This document shows, in pieces, positions 42,807 to 53,022 of a stretch of 64,000 nt of DNA. The DNA is taken from positions 3,029,501-3,093,500 of the forward strand of contig NZ_CP018846.1 of assembly GCF_002025705.1 (NCBI RefSeq). Direction: 5' to 3'. The first letter of the stretch is position 1. Every line of letters begins with the position of its first letter. The DNA is from Pseudomonas putida (GTDB taxonomy: Bacteria > Pseudomonadota > Gammaproteobacteria > Pseudomonadales > Pseudomonadaceae). The notes under the pieces were generated by a model. It saw only the letters and a program-made list of their open reading frames with translations. It did no database searches and was not told where the DNA came from. The position numbers were made by a program, and so were the translations under genes.

Positions 42807-43694
42807 TTATCTTTCGCCTACCTGGGCTTTCAGCCACCCTCTGACAAGGCCAAGCGCTGGCGCCTCCTTGCGAGGCCATACCAGGTAGAACGCCTTGTCC
42901 AGCCTCAGCTGCTGGGGGAACACCTGCTGCAGCCTGCCGGCCGCGATGTCGTCCTTGACGAAGGCGTAGCTGGCAAGGGTGATGCCCTGCCCGCCGATGG
43001 CGGCGTCGATGGCCAGCGATGTCTGGTTGAAACGGACATTTTTCGACGTCGGTTTCGGATGATCGGGGAATAACGCGGCCGTGAATTGCGGCCAGAAGTT
43101 GTGGCCATCGTGCAAGGCGACATAGCCCTGCAAGGCGGCAAAGCTCTCTGGCGTGCCCATTTCAGCCAGCAATGCCGGGCTCGCCACCGCGACAATGCGT
43201 TGCTCCATCAGCAGCTCGACGTTCAGCCCGCCACCGAACGGCGGCTGACCGTAGCGCACCGCGATGTCGACGCCATCGGTCTGGAAATGGGAAAGACGGT
43301 CGGTGGCCAGCAGGCGCAGATCGATGTCGGGGTGCGCCTCGGCGAAGTGGCCGAGCCTTGGAATCAGCCACTTCGAGGCAAAGGTAGGTGTCACGCTGAC
43401 CGTGAGCTGGGATGGTGCCGGGCGCAGCTGCCGGGTGGCTTCGTCGATCATCACCAGGGCACTGCGGATGCTCGCAGCATAGCCACGCCCGGCATCGGTC
43501 AGGCCAACGCCCCGTGGCAGGCGCTCGAACAGGCGCACCTGCAGGCTGGCTTCCAGCCCGCGCACCTGCTGGGCGACAGCCGCCTGGGTCACGCCCAGCT
43601 CCTCGGCGGCGAGGCGGAAATTAAGCTGACGCGCCACCACTTCGAACACACGCAGCGCATTGAGTGACGGCAACCCGGGGAAACCTGCAGGCAT
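42807..43694 (-). CDS. LysR family regulator, GcvA-like
   Basis: A 295-residue LysR protein of the GcvA/TrpI cluster: LPSLNALRVFEVVARQLNFR, then AAEELGVTQAAVAQQVRGLE, and the GcvA-like ATDRLSHFQTDGVDIAVRYG in the effector domain. The ATG at 43694 is preferred; a TTG at 43718 is possible. It lies about 100 nt upstream of the SDR gene on the same strand, so it may control that set, although LysR targets are more often divergent. Confidence 0.87.
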   Translation of the reverse strand: MPAGFPGLPSLNALRVFEVVARQLNFRLAAEELGVTQAAVAQQVRGLEASLQVRLFERLPRGVGLTDAGRGYAASIRSALVMIDEATRQLRPAPSQLTVSVTPTFASKWLIPRLGHFAEAHPDIDLRLLATDRLSHFQTDGVDIAVRYGQPPFGGGLNVELLMEQRIVAVASPALLAEMGTPESFAALQGYVALHDGHNFWPQFTAALFPDHPKPTSKNVRFNQTSLAIDAAIGGQGITLASYAFVKDDIAAGRLQQVFPQQLRLDKAFYLVWPRKEAPALGLVRGWLKAQVGER

Positions 43695-43803
43695 GGGAAT
43701 GGATTTTCTATCGGCCAAGGTCCCCCGAGGCTACCGCCATCACCGCGGGTTTGGAAGCGTTGCCAGGCCCCGACTAGGGGTATTGTGCCCCCGAGGATGG
43801 GTT

Positions 43804-43902
43804 TCAGGGTTTGCTGCGCCAATACAGGGTGATTGCCACCACATCCACGGCCAGCACAGTCGCGACGACAAAGTACATGAAGTAGTGGTCGTGCATGAGC
43901 AT
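43804..43902 (-). CDS. Small single-TM protein (32 aa)
   Basis: A short frame from ATG 43902 to TGA 43804 encodes a peptide starting MLMHDHYFM, then a hydrophobic stretch FVVATVLAVDVVAIT, then YWRSKP. This is the pattern of a one-pass inner-membrane microprotein with a positive C-terminal end. A GGGGATAGG stretch about 8-15 nt upstream could be its ribosome binding site. ATG 43896 is an alternative start. Function unknown. Confidence 0.45.
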   Translation of the reverse strand: MLMHDHYFMYFVVATVLAVDVVAITLYWRSKP

Positions 43903-43985
43903 CGGCCTATCCCCAACCAGGTCAGGTTTTCTGTGTTGCGAGCAATTCCTGTTCCAATGCGCTGTGCAACATTGATTCGCCGGCG

Positions 43986-44390
43986 TTACCGGGCCTGATC
44001 AGCTACGGATACCGTGCCAGAACCCCGGGCCTTCTGCGCGGCCTGGATCAGTTGGAGGTTGCGATTGCGCAGTGCTGTATTGCTGCCAACCCGCTGGTTG
44101 GAACGCACCGCCAGCACTTGCGCCTGGTCATACTGCCCCTGCTCCAGGCGCAGTACGCCCAGGTAGTGCAGCGTGGCGGGGTTGTTCGGCTGGATCTGCA
44201 GGGCACGCTCCAGCGTGGCGGCGGCCTGGTCCAGGTTGCCTGCTTCATACTGGCGCGAGGCGGTCTCGATCAGCTGGGTCGAGGCTTTGTTGCTGCGCGC
44301 TGGCGCCGAGTAAGAGCCCGCCAGCACGCCTTGGCAGGCGACGGTGCTGAACAACAGGAACAGTGCTGACAGCAGGCGCTGGCTTGGCAT
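43986..44390 (-). CDS. TPR-repeat lipoprotein
   Basis: A 134-residue protein with a lipoprotein-type signal (LFLLFSTVAC; lipobox Cys at about residue 19). After a linker, two to three tetratricopeptide repeats follow: ASRQYEAGNLDQAAATLERA, LQIQPNNPATLHYLGVLRLE and QGQYDQAQVLAVRSN. TPR lipoproteins act as scaffolds in the envelope; the partner is unknown. The ATG at 44390 is preferred to a GTG at 44402. Confidence 0.75.
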   Translation of the reverse strand: MPSQRLLSALFLLFSTVACQGVLAGSYSAPARSNKASTQLIETASRQYEAGNLDQAAATLERALQIQPNNPATLHYLGVLRLEQGQYDQAQVLAVRSNQRVGSNTALRNRNLQLIQAAQKARGSGTVSVADQAR

Positions 44391-44515
44391 GAAGGTGGGC
44401 ACTCAACAGGTCCGGGAAGCTTCAGGTGAATTCGGCGAGAGGCTACAGACCGGGCCCGCTGCATGAAGTTCCCGAGGTACAATGCGCGACCTATGCTGCA
44501 CATCAGAGATGGACA

Positions 44516-44689
44516 ATGAACCGCCAGAAAAAACTCAAACAGCTGCTCAAGGCCCACCAGAAGAAGGCCAATGCCAAGCTGGCGCCCAAGAGCAACAAGC
44601 CCAAGTACATCAGCAAGGCCGACCGGCTGAAGCTTGAGGCAGAGGCGAATGCCGCTGCCGGCACCGATAGCCCAGACCTGAAGCCTTAG
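44516..44689 (+). CDS. DUF2986 family small basic protein
   Basis: A 57-residue protein, very Lys-rich, matching DUF2986: NRQKKLKQLLKAHQKKANA, then KLAPKSNKPKYISKADR. The family is widespread in Gammaproteobacteria and uncharacterised; the charge suggests nucleic-acid or ribosome binding. The ATG at 44516 starts the family's usual N-terminus. It converges with the DUF3077 gene, leaving a 4-nt gap. Confidence 0.85.
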   Translation: MNRQKKLKQLLKAHQKKANAKLAPKSNKPKYISKADRLKLEAEANAAAGTDSPDLKP

Positions 44690-44693
44690 CGGC

Positions 44694-44957
44694 TCATTGC
44701 GTCATGCCCAGCTCGGCATCGTCCATCAAGGCCTTGGCCATTGCACTCAGGTAGTGCGAAGCCCAGATCATCATAGGCTTCTCGTCCATCAGACCGAGGA
44801 CGGTCAGTTCCCGTACATAGCCCATCAGCTCCGAGGCTGGCTCACGGGCGTCGCGGCACGGGATGCCGGGTTCGATGCGGAACAACGGGTGGGGCTGGTT
44901 TTCACCTTGGCAGAAGGTGGTCTTGCCAACGGTGCATGGGGTGTTGTCTGGGGTCAT
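44694..44957 (-). CDS. DUF3077 family protein
   Basis: An 87-residue protein that fits DUF3077, a Pseudomonas-specific small family: PLFRIEPGIPCRDAREPASE, LMGYVRELTVLGLMD, then WASHYLSAMAKALMDDAE. Members are often found as several paralogues per genome; function is unknown. A GGGAGA site lies before ATG 44957. A REP pair follows upstream in the gap before the lipoprotein gene. Confidence 0.78.
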   Translation of the reverse strand: MTPDNTPCTVGKTTFCQGENQPHPLFRIEPGIPCRDAREPASELMGYVRELTVLGLMDEKPMMIWASHYLSAMAKALMDDAELGMTQ

Positions 44958-44997
44958 TGTTCAATCTCCCTGAAAACTCCAGTGCCCGGTCCGGCCT

Positions 44998-45082
44998 CTT
45001 CGCGGGCTTGCCCGCTCCCACAGAGATCACCACAGGCCTGAAGGCTTGCACAGTACCTGTGGGAGCGGGCTTGCCCGCGAAG
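44998..45082. repeat. Paired REP element
   Basis: Two 26-nt REP units, 44998-45023 and 45057-45082, face each other (CTTCGCGGGCTTGCCCGCTC and its reverse complement apart from the two central bases). Located between the DUF3077 and lipoprotein genes. Confidence 0.9.
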
Positions 45083-45232
45083 ACTTTGGAAAATGGACTA
45101 CAAGAAAGGGGCAAAATCTGATTTTTTTCAAACAATATGTATAATCCCGCGGCGCCATTTGCACCCCGTGCGAACACCCAAGGACCGGCGCCATGACCCG
45201 CGCTTGTTAAAACCAACCGATAAGGACATCCC

Positions 45233-45562
45233 ATGCGTCATTTCAAACTCGTGCTCGCTGCGTTGCCATTCTGTGTACTGGCCGGCTGCGGCAACGATGC
45301 CCTGGAAGGCACCTATGAACAAACCACCACGGTGATGGGCATCCAGGGCCCTAAACAGAAAATCGAGTTCTCCAGCGACTACATCATCGCCAACGGCAGC
45401 AAGATCAAGGTCGATGAGTGGGAGCGCAAGGATGATGTGGTCGTCGCCCGCAACAAGGATGGCCAGGCACTGATCAACGTGCGTGTGCTGGACGGCGGCA
45501 AGCGCCTGGAAAGCGTTGGCGGCAGTGACTTCGCCAAGAATGAGTTTGTGCGAGTCGACTGA
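45233..45562 (+). CDS. Small lipoprotein
   Basis: A 109-residue protein with a lipoprotein signal peptide (lipobox LAGC, Cys at residue 19, followed by GND). The mature part is a small beta-rich domain: EGTYEQTTTVMGIQGPKQKI, then ANGSKIKVDEWERKDDVVVA, then ALINVRVLDGGKRLE. This resembles the short beta-barrel lipoproteins seen near other envelope genes in pseudomonads; no function is known. It stands alone; a terminator-like hairpin follows. Confidence 0.75.
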   Translation: MRHFKLVLAALPFCVLAGCGNDALEGTYEQTTTVMGIQGPKQKIEFSSDYIIANGSKIKVDEWERKDDVVVARNKDGQALINVRVLDGGKRLESVGGSDFAKNEFVRVD

Positions 45563-45563
45563 T

Positions 45564-45605
45564 CAAAAAGCAAAGGCGCCCCGACCCGCTATCGGGTTGA
45601 GGCGC
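45564..45605 (-). terminator. Rho-independent terminator for the chorismate mutase gene
   Basis: On the minus strand a long GC-rich stem (about 12 pairs, one mismatch, tetraloop-like turn at 45589-45592) is followed by TTTGCTTTTTG. It lies 30 nt beyond the stop of the chorismate mutase gene and also just after the plus-strand lipoprotein gene, so the stem may serve both. Confidence 0.75.
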
Positions 45606-45635
45606 TAACCCGCATGGCGCATTTCTCGACACCCT

Positions 45636-45944
45636 TCAAGCACCTGAGGCCTCTTGGGTCAGCTTGGCGTGAGCATTCAGCTCTTCGGCGATGAACGCCG
45701 AGATCATGGCCCGGTAGACCTGTTCCACAACCGCTGCCGATGCTCCTGCCTCTTCGGCCAATCCACGCACCTTGTCGATAACCTGCTCGACCCGCGCAGG
45801 TGCACGCACGTCATCAGTGGTTTTCTTGAAGTTCGCAGCCTGCGTCACCAGCTTGCCACGCTGGGCGAGCAGTGAAACCAGGCTCTGGTCGATGGCATCG
45901 ATGCGCTGCCGGACTTCGTCCAGAGAAGTGCAAGGTACATCCAT
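45636..45944 (-). CDS. Chorismate mutase type II (AroQ/PchB-like)
   Basis: A 102-residue all-helical protein, the size of monofunctional AroQ or the isochorismate-pyruvate lyase PchB. Family residues seen include SLDEVRQRIDAIDQSLVSLL at the start, Lys in RGKLVTQAANFKK, DVRAPARVEQVIDKVR and VEQVYRAMISAFIAEE at the end. The ATG at 45944 has an AAGGA site; a longer frame opens at 45998. It rearranges chorismate to prephenate or, if PchB-like, splits isochorismate. No siderophore or aromatic amino acid genes are adjacent. No signal peptide. Confidence 0.82.
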   Translation of the reverse strand: MDVPCTSLDEVRQRIDAIDQSLVSLLAQRGKLVTQAANFKKTTDDVRAPARVEQVIDKVRGLAEEAGASAAVVEQVYRAMISAFIAEELNAHAKLTQEASGA

Positions 45945-46046
45945 TTTCTTGAATTCCTTTTCATGTGCCTGAGATGGATCGTATCCGCAGTGGGTCATGA
46001 CGGCCAGAAGCGACGTCTGCAGTCGACCCAGTGCTGCCAGTGAATC

Positions 46047-46226
46047 TTACGCGCCTACAGAGTTCACTGGCGGCCTGCCCTTTACCTGGCCGGCTATGAG
46101 CACTATCTCAGTGGCCTCTTTGCGGCAATCGGGGCATGGGCACTGCGAACTCGCCTCGATCAGCTCAACACCCAGACATGGTTGCCTCAGATGAGTGAGC
46201 GTACTCGCTGCCATTCCTTCCAGCAT
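46047..46226 (-). CDS. Small ORF (59 aa) with CPCPDC motif
   Basis: A frame between the betT stop and the chorismate mutase gene encodes a peptide with LGVELIEASSQCPCPDCRKE in its centre. The clustered cysteines look like half of a zinc knuckle, as at the start of some transposases and metal-binding proteins. Ribosome binding sites are weak for both ATG 46226 and ATG 46214. It may be a gene remnant. Confidence 0.3.
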   Translation of the reverse strand: MLEGMAASTLTHLRQPCLGVELIEASSQCPCPDCRKEATEIVLIAGQVKGRPPVNSVGA

Positions 46227-46280
46227 TGTTCTGGGGCTATGTCTTCGTCGCTGCGCACGGCCAAAATGCCACGGACAGCA

Positions 46281-48506
46281 TTACGACTGCCTGGGTGTCA
46301 ACACAGAGGCGGTGGCGTTCTCGCTGGAGAAGACAAGGAACGCCAAGTGGGCCTCATAGCGATTGAGCACATCATCCATGACCTGCTGTTTGGTCAGGCC
46401 CATCAAGTCATAACCACCAGACCCCGTCTGGGTGAACACCTCCAGACGGTAATAGACATCGATCTCGCGCGGCATGCGGCCAGTGAACAGGGGTACAGGC
46501 GCCTCGACAATGGCGACGTGGTAATGGAAGTCACGGAATCTGTCCATCGATACCCGCAGCAACGGTTCCTCGATACCGCGTGTATTGACCAGGCTTTCCC
46601 GGGTGACGTGATAGCCCTGATGGCGAAATTCAGCAACGGCCTCGCCCAACGCTGGCCCGACTGTTCGGTTGAGGTACTGGGTGACCTGGTGCAGCGATGG
46701 ATACGCCCGCAGGTGCTCGAGCCGTTGCTTCCAGGAGCGCTCCGGAACATGCCCCCCGCTAGCCGCCATCAGGGGCCGGTGCAGCACACGCCCTTCACGT
46801 TCGGCACGTTCCATGCGCAATACCTTGTAGAAGGACGCCATCACCAGATAAGCGATGACCGTCACCGGTAGCGCGAAGATCAGCGTTGCATACTCCATGG
46901 TCTTGACCCCGCCTGCGACCAGCATCGCCACAGTGAGCATGGCCGTGAGCAAGGCCCAGAAGATCCGCAGCCAGCTCGGGCCGTCATGGGAAGGGTCGGG
47001 AATCGTTGCAGAAAAGTTCGACATCACCATCGCCCCGGAATTGGCGCTGGTGAGGTAGAACAGCAAGCCTGACAGCGTTGCCAGACCAATCAGAAACATC
47101 GAGCCCGGGAACATCTGAAGCAGTGCATACCAACCCCGCTCGGGGCTGCCCATCGCCAGCGTGGCAAACTCGGTGTTGCCCTGAAGCACCTGGAAAAGTG
47201 CGCTGTTGCCGAACAGCGAGACAATGATGAAATCGCACAGCACGGGCGCAGTGACGGCCGCCAGGACGAATTCACGCAAGGTGCGACCTCGCGAGATTCG
47301 CGCCAGGAACACACCAACGAATGGCCCCCAGGCCAACCAGAAGGCCCAGAAAAACAAAGTCCACCCCGCCATCCAGCCGGCCCCGTCGGGCTCGTAGGCA
47401 AACGTCTGGAATGTACGCGCGGGAAAGGTGACGAGAAACTGACCGATGTTGGACACCAGTGCATTCAACAAGAACGCCGTCTGCCCAGTTATCAGGATGT
47501 ACAGCATCATCGCCACGGCGCTCCAAAGGTTCAACTCGGCGATCCAGCGGATGCCTCGGTCAACCCCGGAGGTGGTGGCCGCAATGGTCAGTGCTACAGC
47601 ACCCATCACCAGTGCGATCTGTAATGAGAGGCCCTGTTCCAATCCGAATATCAGCGAAAAACCAACACTCAGCAGTACCACACCAATACCCATCGACGTG
47701 GCGACTCCAAACACGGTGCCAACCAGCGCAATGATGCTGATGCCATCGCCCAAGGGGCCGCGCACGCGTTTGCCAAACAGTGGGTAGAGCGCGGCGCGAA
47801 TCGACAGCGGCATGTCCCACCGATAGGCGAAGTAACCCATTGCCATGCCCAGCAGGGCATACATCGCCCACCCTGCGATGCCATAGTGAAACATGGTCCA
47901 GATGACCGCGTCCTGCATGGCCTGGGCTGTACCACCTTCGCCGCTGGGCGGGTGCATGTACTGTACGACCGGGCCGGTGACCGAATAGAACAGCATGTCT
48001 ATGCCGACCCCTGCGGCGAACAGCATGGCAACCCAGGTCACCAGCTTGTACTGCGGCCGCGAGTGGTCAGGGCCGATGCGCACGTCCCCTTCCTTGGAAA
48101 ACGCGACCCACAGCACGAAGCCGATGACCAAGGTCATCGTCAGCACGTAGTACCAACCCAGGTTCGTCGCAATCCAGTCGGTGGTCCGCTTCATCGCCGA
48201 GCGTGCTGCATCGGGCATGAGGATCGTGGCAATGGAAAACACCAGGATCACCATCGACGAAACCAGCAGGACGCGCCAGTTGATGCACGCCTCGCGATGT
48301 ACGACCAATTGGTCGTGACCTTTGCTGAGATCACTGCGGGATACGGGAGGATCGTCAGCGTCGCCTGGCCGCCCAGGGCGGCGAGCCGTGCCGCCGACTT
48401 TGCTGCGCACGGGTGCTGGCATCGACTTCACACATGGGCCAGCAGTCGTTGAAGTGGTCGGATCATCACCGTTGCAGTGTTGATCCTTGGGAGGTACGAA
48501 GGGCAT
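46281..48506 (-). CDS. betT: BCCT family choline transporter BetT
   Basis: A 741-residue carrier with 12 TM segments and a long C-terminal cytosolic domain, the layout of high-affinity BetT. BCCT motifs are seen in GIDMLFYSVTGPVVQYMHPP, the WTMFHYGIAGWAMYALLGMA segment (choline-binding Trp region) and GWTLFFWAFWLAWGPFVGVF in TM8. The C-terminal regulatory domain includes FHYHVAIVEAP and DVYYRLEVFTQ. An unusual N-terminal tail of about 80 residues (Thr/Pro/Arg-rich) precedes TM1; ATG 48506 has AGGAG 8 nt upstream. No betIBA genes are next to it. It imports choline for glycine betaine synthesis. Confidence 0.9.
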   Translation of the reverse strand: MPFVPPKDQHCNGDDPTTSTTAGPCVKSMPAPVRSKVGGTARRPGRPGDADDPPVSRSDLSKGHDQLVVHREACINWRVLLVSSMVILVFSIATILMPDAARSAMKRTTDWIATNLGWYYVLTMTLVIGFVLWVAFSKEGDVRIGPDHSRPQYKLVTWVAMLFAAGVGIDMLFYSVTGPVVQYMHPPSGEGGTAQAMQDAVIWTMFHYGIAGWAMYALLGMAMGYFAYRWDMPLSIRAALYPLFGKRVRGPLGDGISIIALVGTVFGVATSMGIGVVLLSVGFSLIFGLEQGLSLQIALVMGAVALTIAATTSGVDRGIRWIAELNLWSAVAMMLYILITGQTAFLLNALVSNIGQFLVTFPARTFQTFAYEPDGAGWMAGWTLFFWAFWLAWGPFVGVFLARISRGRTLREFVLAAVTAPVLCDFIIVSLFGNSALFQVLQGNTEFATLAMGSPERGWYALLQMFPGSMFLIGLATLSGLLFYLTSANSGAMVMSNFSATIPDPSHDGPSWLRIFWALLTAMLTVAMLVAGGVKTMEYATLIFALPVTVIAYLVMASFYKVLRMERAEREGRVLHRPLMAASGGHVPERSWKQRLEHLRAYPSLHQVTQYLNRTVGPALGEAVAEFRHQGYHVTRESLVNTRGIEEPLLRVSMDRFRDFHYHVAIVEAPVPLFTGRMPREIDVYYRLEVFTQTGSGGYDLMGLTKQQVMDDVLNRYEAHLAFLVFSSENATASVLTPRQS

Positions 48507-49751
<1,245 letters not shown>

Positions 49752-50125
49752 TTAGGGTTCATCCTGAAAGCAGCAAAACTGACTATTAATTGATAGGTCC
49801 GAGGGTGGCGGTAGCTGGATGAAATGTAGCAGGTGGCTGTGCGCAATGGGCCGAGAGCGGCCAGCCGCGACTGCCCCCTATCGACCCAAAGCAGACCTTC
49901 ATCGTCCAGAGCGAATGCCTAATCTGAATGACGACTCTGCTCTGCTACCCGCCAGAGGTTGGAAGAGGGGCTGAAAGGCATACTCTATGTAGCCAGTGCC
50001 TAGCCTTGTCCGCCCCTAGTCGATGCGTAGCGGCTGGAATTGCGTCGCGGCCTGCGCAGCTTCCGCTACCACTCCTCGTTGCTGGCCATGGTGTCAGGGC
50101 TTCGAAAAATTAGCTTCATAGGCAG
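49752..50125. other. Intergenic accessory stretch
   Basis: No gene is supported. It carries one copy (49868-49896, minus orientation) of a 28-nt element that recurs twice elsewhere in this accessory region. Confidence 0.4.
49868..49896 (-). repeat. Dispersed 28-nt element, copy 1
   Basis: Read on the minus strand: GTCTGCTTTGGGTCGATAGG followed by GGGCAGTCG. Shares TTGGGTCG and CAGTCG blocks at the same spacing with copies at 50661-50688 and 55360-55387. Confidence 0.5.
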
Positions 50126-50524
50126 TCAATCGACAGACCAGAACAACTCCAGCCTTGAGTAGTCATTCCGTGAACTGCTTGCCATTTCGAAGGTTGCAGT
50201 CATATCGTAGTTACCTTCCTCCACAACAAGCTCAACTAAGTCGTATTGTAAGTCCTCTCTCAAATGTTCAATCAGGCAACCTGCAGATAGGACTGCGTGA
50301 TCCTTCGCTGAATCTTCCGTAGGGTCTCCAAGGGCACCCTGAAAAAATCGAGCCAGATTGTTGAGCTCATCGACATACAATGTATCCTGCATTGATGCCT
50401 TCAGAAATCTATGCGCCTGCTTGTAGTCATATTGGTAACGGAACAACAAACCGCCTTCTGGATAAGCGAGGTGGGATGAGTCCGCCAACTCCTTTAGGAA
50501 AGCGACCGTTCGACTTGAAAGCAT
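50126..50524 (-). CDS. Orphan hypothetical protein (132 aa)
   Basis: A 132-residue acidic protein with no domain I recognise. ATG 50524 has a GGTGG site. The predicted chain is mostly helical at the start (SRTVAFLKELADSSHLAYPE, FRYQYDYKQAHRFLKASMQD) and ends in beta-like LVELVVEEGNYDMTATFEMA. Low GC and isolation in an accessory stretch fit a cargo gene; the small acidic profile would suit an immunity protein. Confidence 0.5.
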   Translation of the reverse strand: MLSSRTVAFLKELADSSHLAYPEGGLLFRYQYDYKQAHRFLKASMQDTLYVDELNNLARFFQGALGDPTEDSAKDHAVLSAGCLIEHLREDLQYDLVELVVEEGNYDMTATFEMASSSRNDYSRLELFWSVD

Positions 50525-50660
50525 TTTTCCACCGTACAAATTTCAACTGTTCGCACCATTGAGTGCTCCTAGGCACCCCGTGATCAGCATCATACTCGAC
50601 CGGCATGAACGCATGTTTGATGAGAAGCAGCTTTTGACCGTTTGCTGCTCTCCGCGAAGG

Positions 50661-50688
50661 GCAGCTTTGGGTCGTAAGCTGCCAGTCG
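50661..50688 (+). repeat. Dispersed 28-nt element, copy 2
   Basis: GCAGCTTTGGGTCGTAAGCT followed by GCCAGTCG. The first half is itself palindromic (GCAGCTT/AAGCTGC). Confidence 0.5.
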
Positions 50689-50810
50689 TTAATAGCTGCA
50701 TCCACCCATAGCAGGCCAGCAATCGGCCATAAGTAGATGCTGGCAAGGCCTTTGGGGCCTCAAGTATTGAATGTTCCCTTGCTGCTGGTGAGCAACAGCT
50801 CTACGACTAG

Positions 50811-51734
50811 CTACCAAGTGGCTGAGTTCGTGCGTAACAAGTCTATTAACTCACGCAGACCTGGAGGCATTTGCCGGCGGCCTGGGTAGTAGATGTGGAA
50901 TGCTGGCTCAATGGGCGCCCAGTCAGGTAATACGACCTGAAGCTCTCCTCGCGATATGTAATCTGCAATGCGCTCCTCCGGGCAGTACGTAACTCCTCTG
51001 TCCAATAGCGCCATCTGAATACCAAGCTCGGTTTCGTTCACACAAAGCTGTCCGGGTACCTCAATCACTCGGTGATCGCCTTCCTTCTCGAAGTCCCAGC
51101 GATAGATGACTCCTTGGCCGGTACGAATCTGTATGCAGTTATGGTTCTTCAGATCCTCCGGCACCAGGATCCGCGATGTCCGGTTGAGGTAGCGAGGCGA
51201 TGCCACTGCAACCCAGCGCAACTGATCGCTGATAGGCACAGCAATAAAGTCTTCAGCGATCGTCCCGCCATACCTGATACCCGCATCAAACCCGGCAGCC
51301 AGGATGTCCACCATCCGATCATCTACTGCGACCTCGACTGACACATCCGGATAGGCCTCCAGGTACTTCGGCAGCCACCGATTGAAGAGCAGTCGTGCGC
51401 CGTCACTGAGGACGTTGATACGCAGGCGACCTGCCGGACGGTCGCGATGCCGATCTACTTCCGCTAGCGCCCCTCCAATCTCCTGAAAGCCAACAGCCAG
51501 GCGCTTCGCCAAGGTCGCACCGGCGTCTGTCGGAGAGACAGTTCGGCTGGTTCGGTTGAGCAGCCTAACTCCCAGGCGGGACTCCAGATTTCGAATCGAG
51601 TGGCTGAGCGCGGACGTGGTGATACCCAGTTCAACGGCTGCCTTGGAGAAGCTGCGATGGCTCTCCACCGCAAGAAAGGAGTTCAGATCGGCTAGGTCGG
51701 CTCGTGAAAGCTTTGTGGTTGGAAGTAGCGGCAT
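50811..51734 (-). CDS. LysR family transcriptional regulator
   Basis: A 307-residue LysR protein of the same broad cluster as the one at 25569: ADLNSFLAVESHRSFSKAAV, then ELGITTSALSHSIRNLE, and the late FHIYYPGRRQMPPGL. Effector-domain motif VDILAAGFDAGIRYGG is typical. It is divergent from the metallophosphoesterase-SDR genes with a 136-nt gap and probably regulates them. Codon use is less GC-rich than most of the window, in line with the accessory character of this segment. Confidence 0.87.
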   Translation of the reverse strand: MPLLPTTKLSRADLADLNSFLAVESHRSFSKAAVELGITTSALSHSIRNLESRLGVRLLNRTSRTVSPTDAGATLAKRLAVGFQEIGGALAEVDRHRDRPAGRLRINVLSDGARLLFNRWLPKYLEAYPDVSVEVAVDDRMVDILAAGFDAGIRYGGTIAEDFIAVPISDQLRWVAVASPRYLNRTSRILVPEDLKNHNCIQIRTGQGVIYRWDFEKEGDHRVIEVPGQLCVNETELGIQMALLDRGVTYCPEERIADYISRGELQVVLPDWAPIEPAFHIYYPGRRQMPPGLRELIDLLRTNSATW

Positions 51735-51870
51735 CTGGACGGTCTCTATGTTGAGCCATTCTCAATGATTTATGGAGAAAGCTTAAACAAAGCTGCTCCC
51801 TCTACAGAGTACCATTAAACAAATTCAACGATAGTTGATCTGAGCCCCCATCCCTAGAAGAGCTGCTCCC

Positions 51871-53001
51871 GTGTTTCACGTCTATCTTGTCCTTGCTTAC
51901 CTATACGTCCTGTGGCGTTTCATTATCCCGTTACCGATCTCGAAGGGCGGACGTGCTTCCCTGGCTGTCGTCCTGCTACTGGTATCGAAGTACCACCTGA
52001 TTCAGATCTGGGTGTTCGGAACCATGTTCTCGCCCGAGATGCCGCAGTGGGCAGTGTTGGTCGCCGGTTGGGCTTTCTGCTCGTTCGTTCTGTTGTTCGT
52101 CTTTGTGGTGCTGGCAGATTTGGCCAACGGCGTTCTGTCAGTCCTGCGGATACGTGCCGCCAAAAAGCTGGTAAGACACAGCAGTCGGTACCTGGCCGCA
52201 TCTGTCGCCCTTCTTCTGTCGGCATTTGGCGTGTACCAAGCGGCGCAGGTGCCAGGTGTTCGCACAGTGGAAGTCAGGATCAAGAATCTGCCACAAGCGA
52301 TGGATGGCCTACGCGTGGTGCATCTGACAGATCTGCACATCAGCAAACTTTTCCAGGCGCCCTGGGTAGATGCAGTTGTCAGTCGTACCAATGCACTCAA
52401 TCCCGACCTGATTCTTATCACAGGCGATCTGATTGACGGGACAACCACTGATCGCAAGCTCGATGTAGCTCCCCTGGCAGGGCTGAATGCCCGCCTCGGC
52501 ATCATCGGCATTCCAGGCAATCACGAGTACTACTTCAACGAGCTCCAGTGGCACGCCAAGTTCGAGCGCCTCGGCATACAAATGCTGCTGAACGAGCACG
52601 TAGTGATTGGGGCAGGCAGCGAGTTGCTGGTCATAGCCGGTGTCACCGACGAAGCCGCCGCTCAATTCGGAATGGCTGGGCCGAACCTGAATGCCGCTCT
52701 CAAGGGGGGGCCAGCAACAGCCCCTGTCATCCTCCTCAAACATCGACCAGCCGGTGCAGATCGCTCCGCCCAAGCGGGTATAGCACTGCAGCTCTCCGGT
52801 CACACCCACGGCGGAATGATCAAGGGACTGGATCAGATAGGCCGCTACGCCAACGAAGGTTTCGTCTCCGGTGCATACCAGGTCGGGGCGATGACGCTCT
52901 ACACGAGCAATGGAGCTGGCCTCTGGAATGGATTCCCCATTCGTCTTGGCGTGCCAGCAGAGATCACCGAAATCGTTCTTCGCGTGGACTCGTCCACCTA
53001 A
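51871..53001 (+). CDS. Membrane-anchored metallophosphoesterase
   Basis: A 376-residue protein with about four N-terminal TM segments (residues 1-20, 28-48, 62-85, 110-128) followed by a calcineurin-like phosphoesterase domain. Metal ligands are seen in VVHLTDLHISK (DxH), LILITGDLIDG (GD), IPGNHEYY (GNHE) and the late LSGHTHGGM (GHTH). Relatives (YkuE, YaeI, LpxG-like) cleave phosphodiesters of lipids or nucleotides at the membrane. The start is the GTG at 51871. The SDR gene follows 21 nt downstream; the LysR gene is divergent. Confidence 0.85.
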   Translation: MFHVYLVLAYLYVLWRFIIPLPISKGGRASLAVVLLLVSKYHLIQIWVFGTMFSPEMPQWAVLVAGWAFCSFVLLFVFVVLADLANGVLSVLRIRAAKKLVRHSSRYLAASVALLLSAFGVYQAAQVPGVRTVEVRIKNLPQAMDGLRVVHLTDLHISKLFQAPWVDAVVSRTNALNPDLILITGDLIDGTTTDRKLDVAPLAGLNARLGIIGIPGNHEYYFNELQWHAKFERLGIQMLLNEHVVIGAGSELLVIAGVTDEAAAQFGMAGPNLNAALKGGPATAPVILLKHRPAGADRSAQAGIALQLSGHTHGGMIKGLDQIGRYANEGFVSGAYQVGAMTLYTSNGAGLWNGFPIRLGVPAEITEIVLRVDSST

Positions 53002-53022
53002 TCCCAATTCAGGAGATTACCC

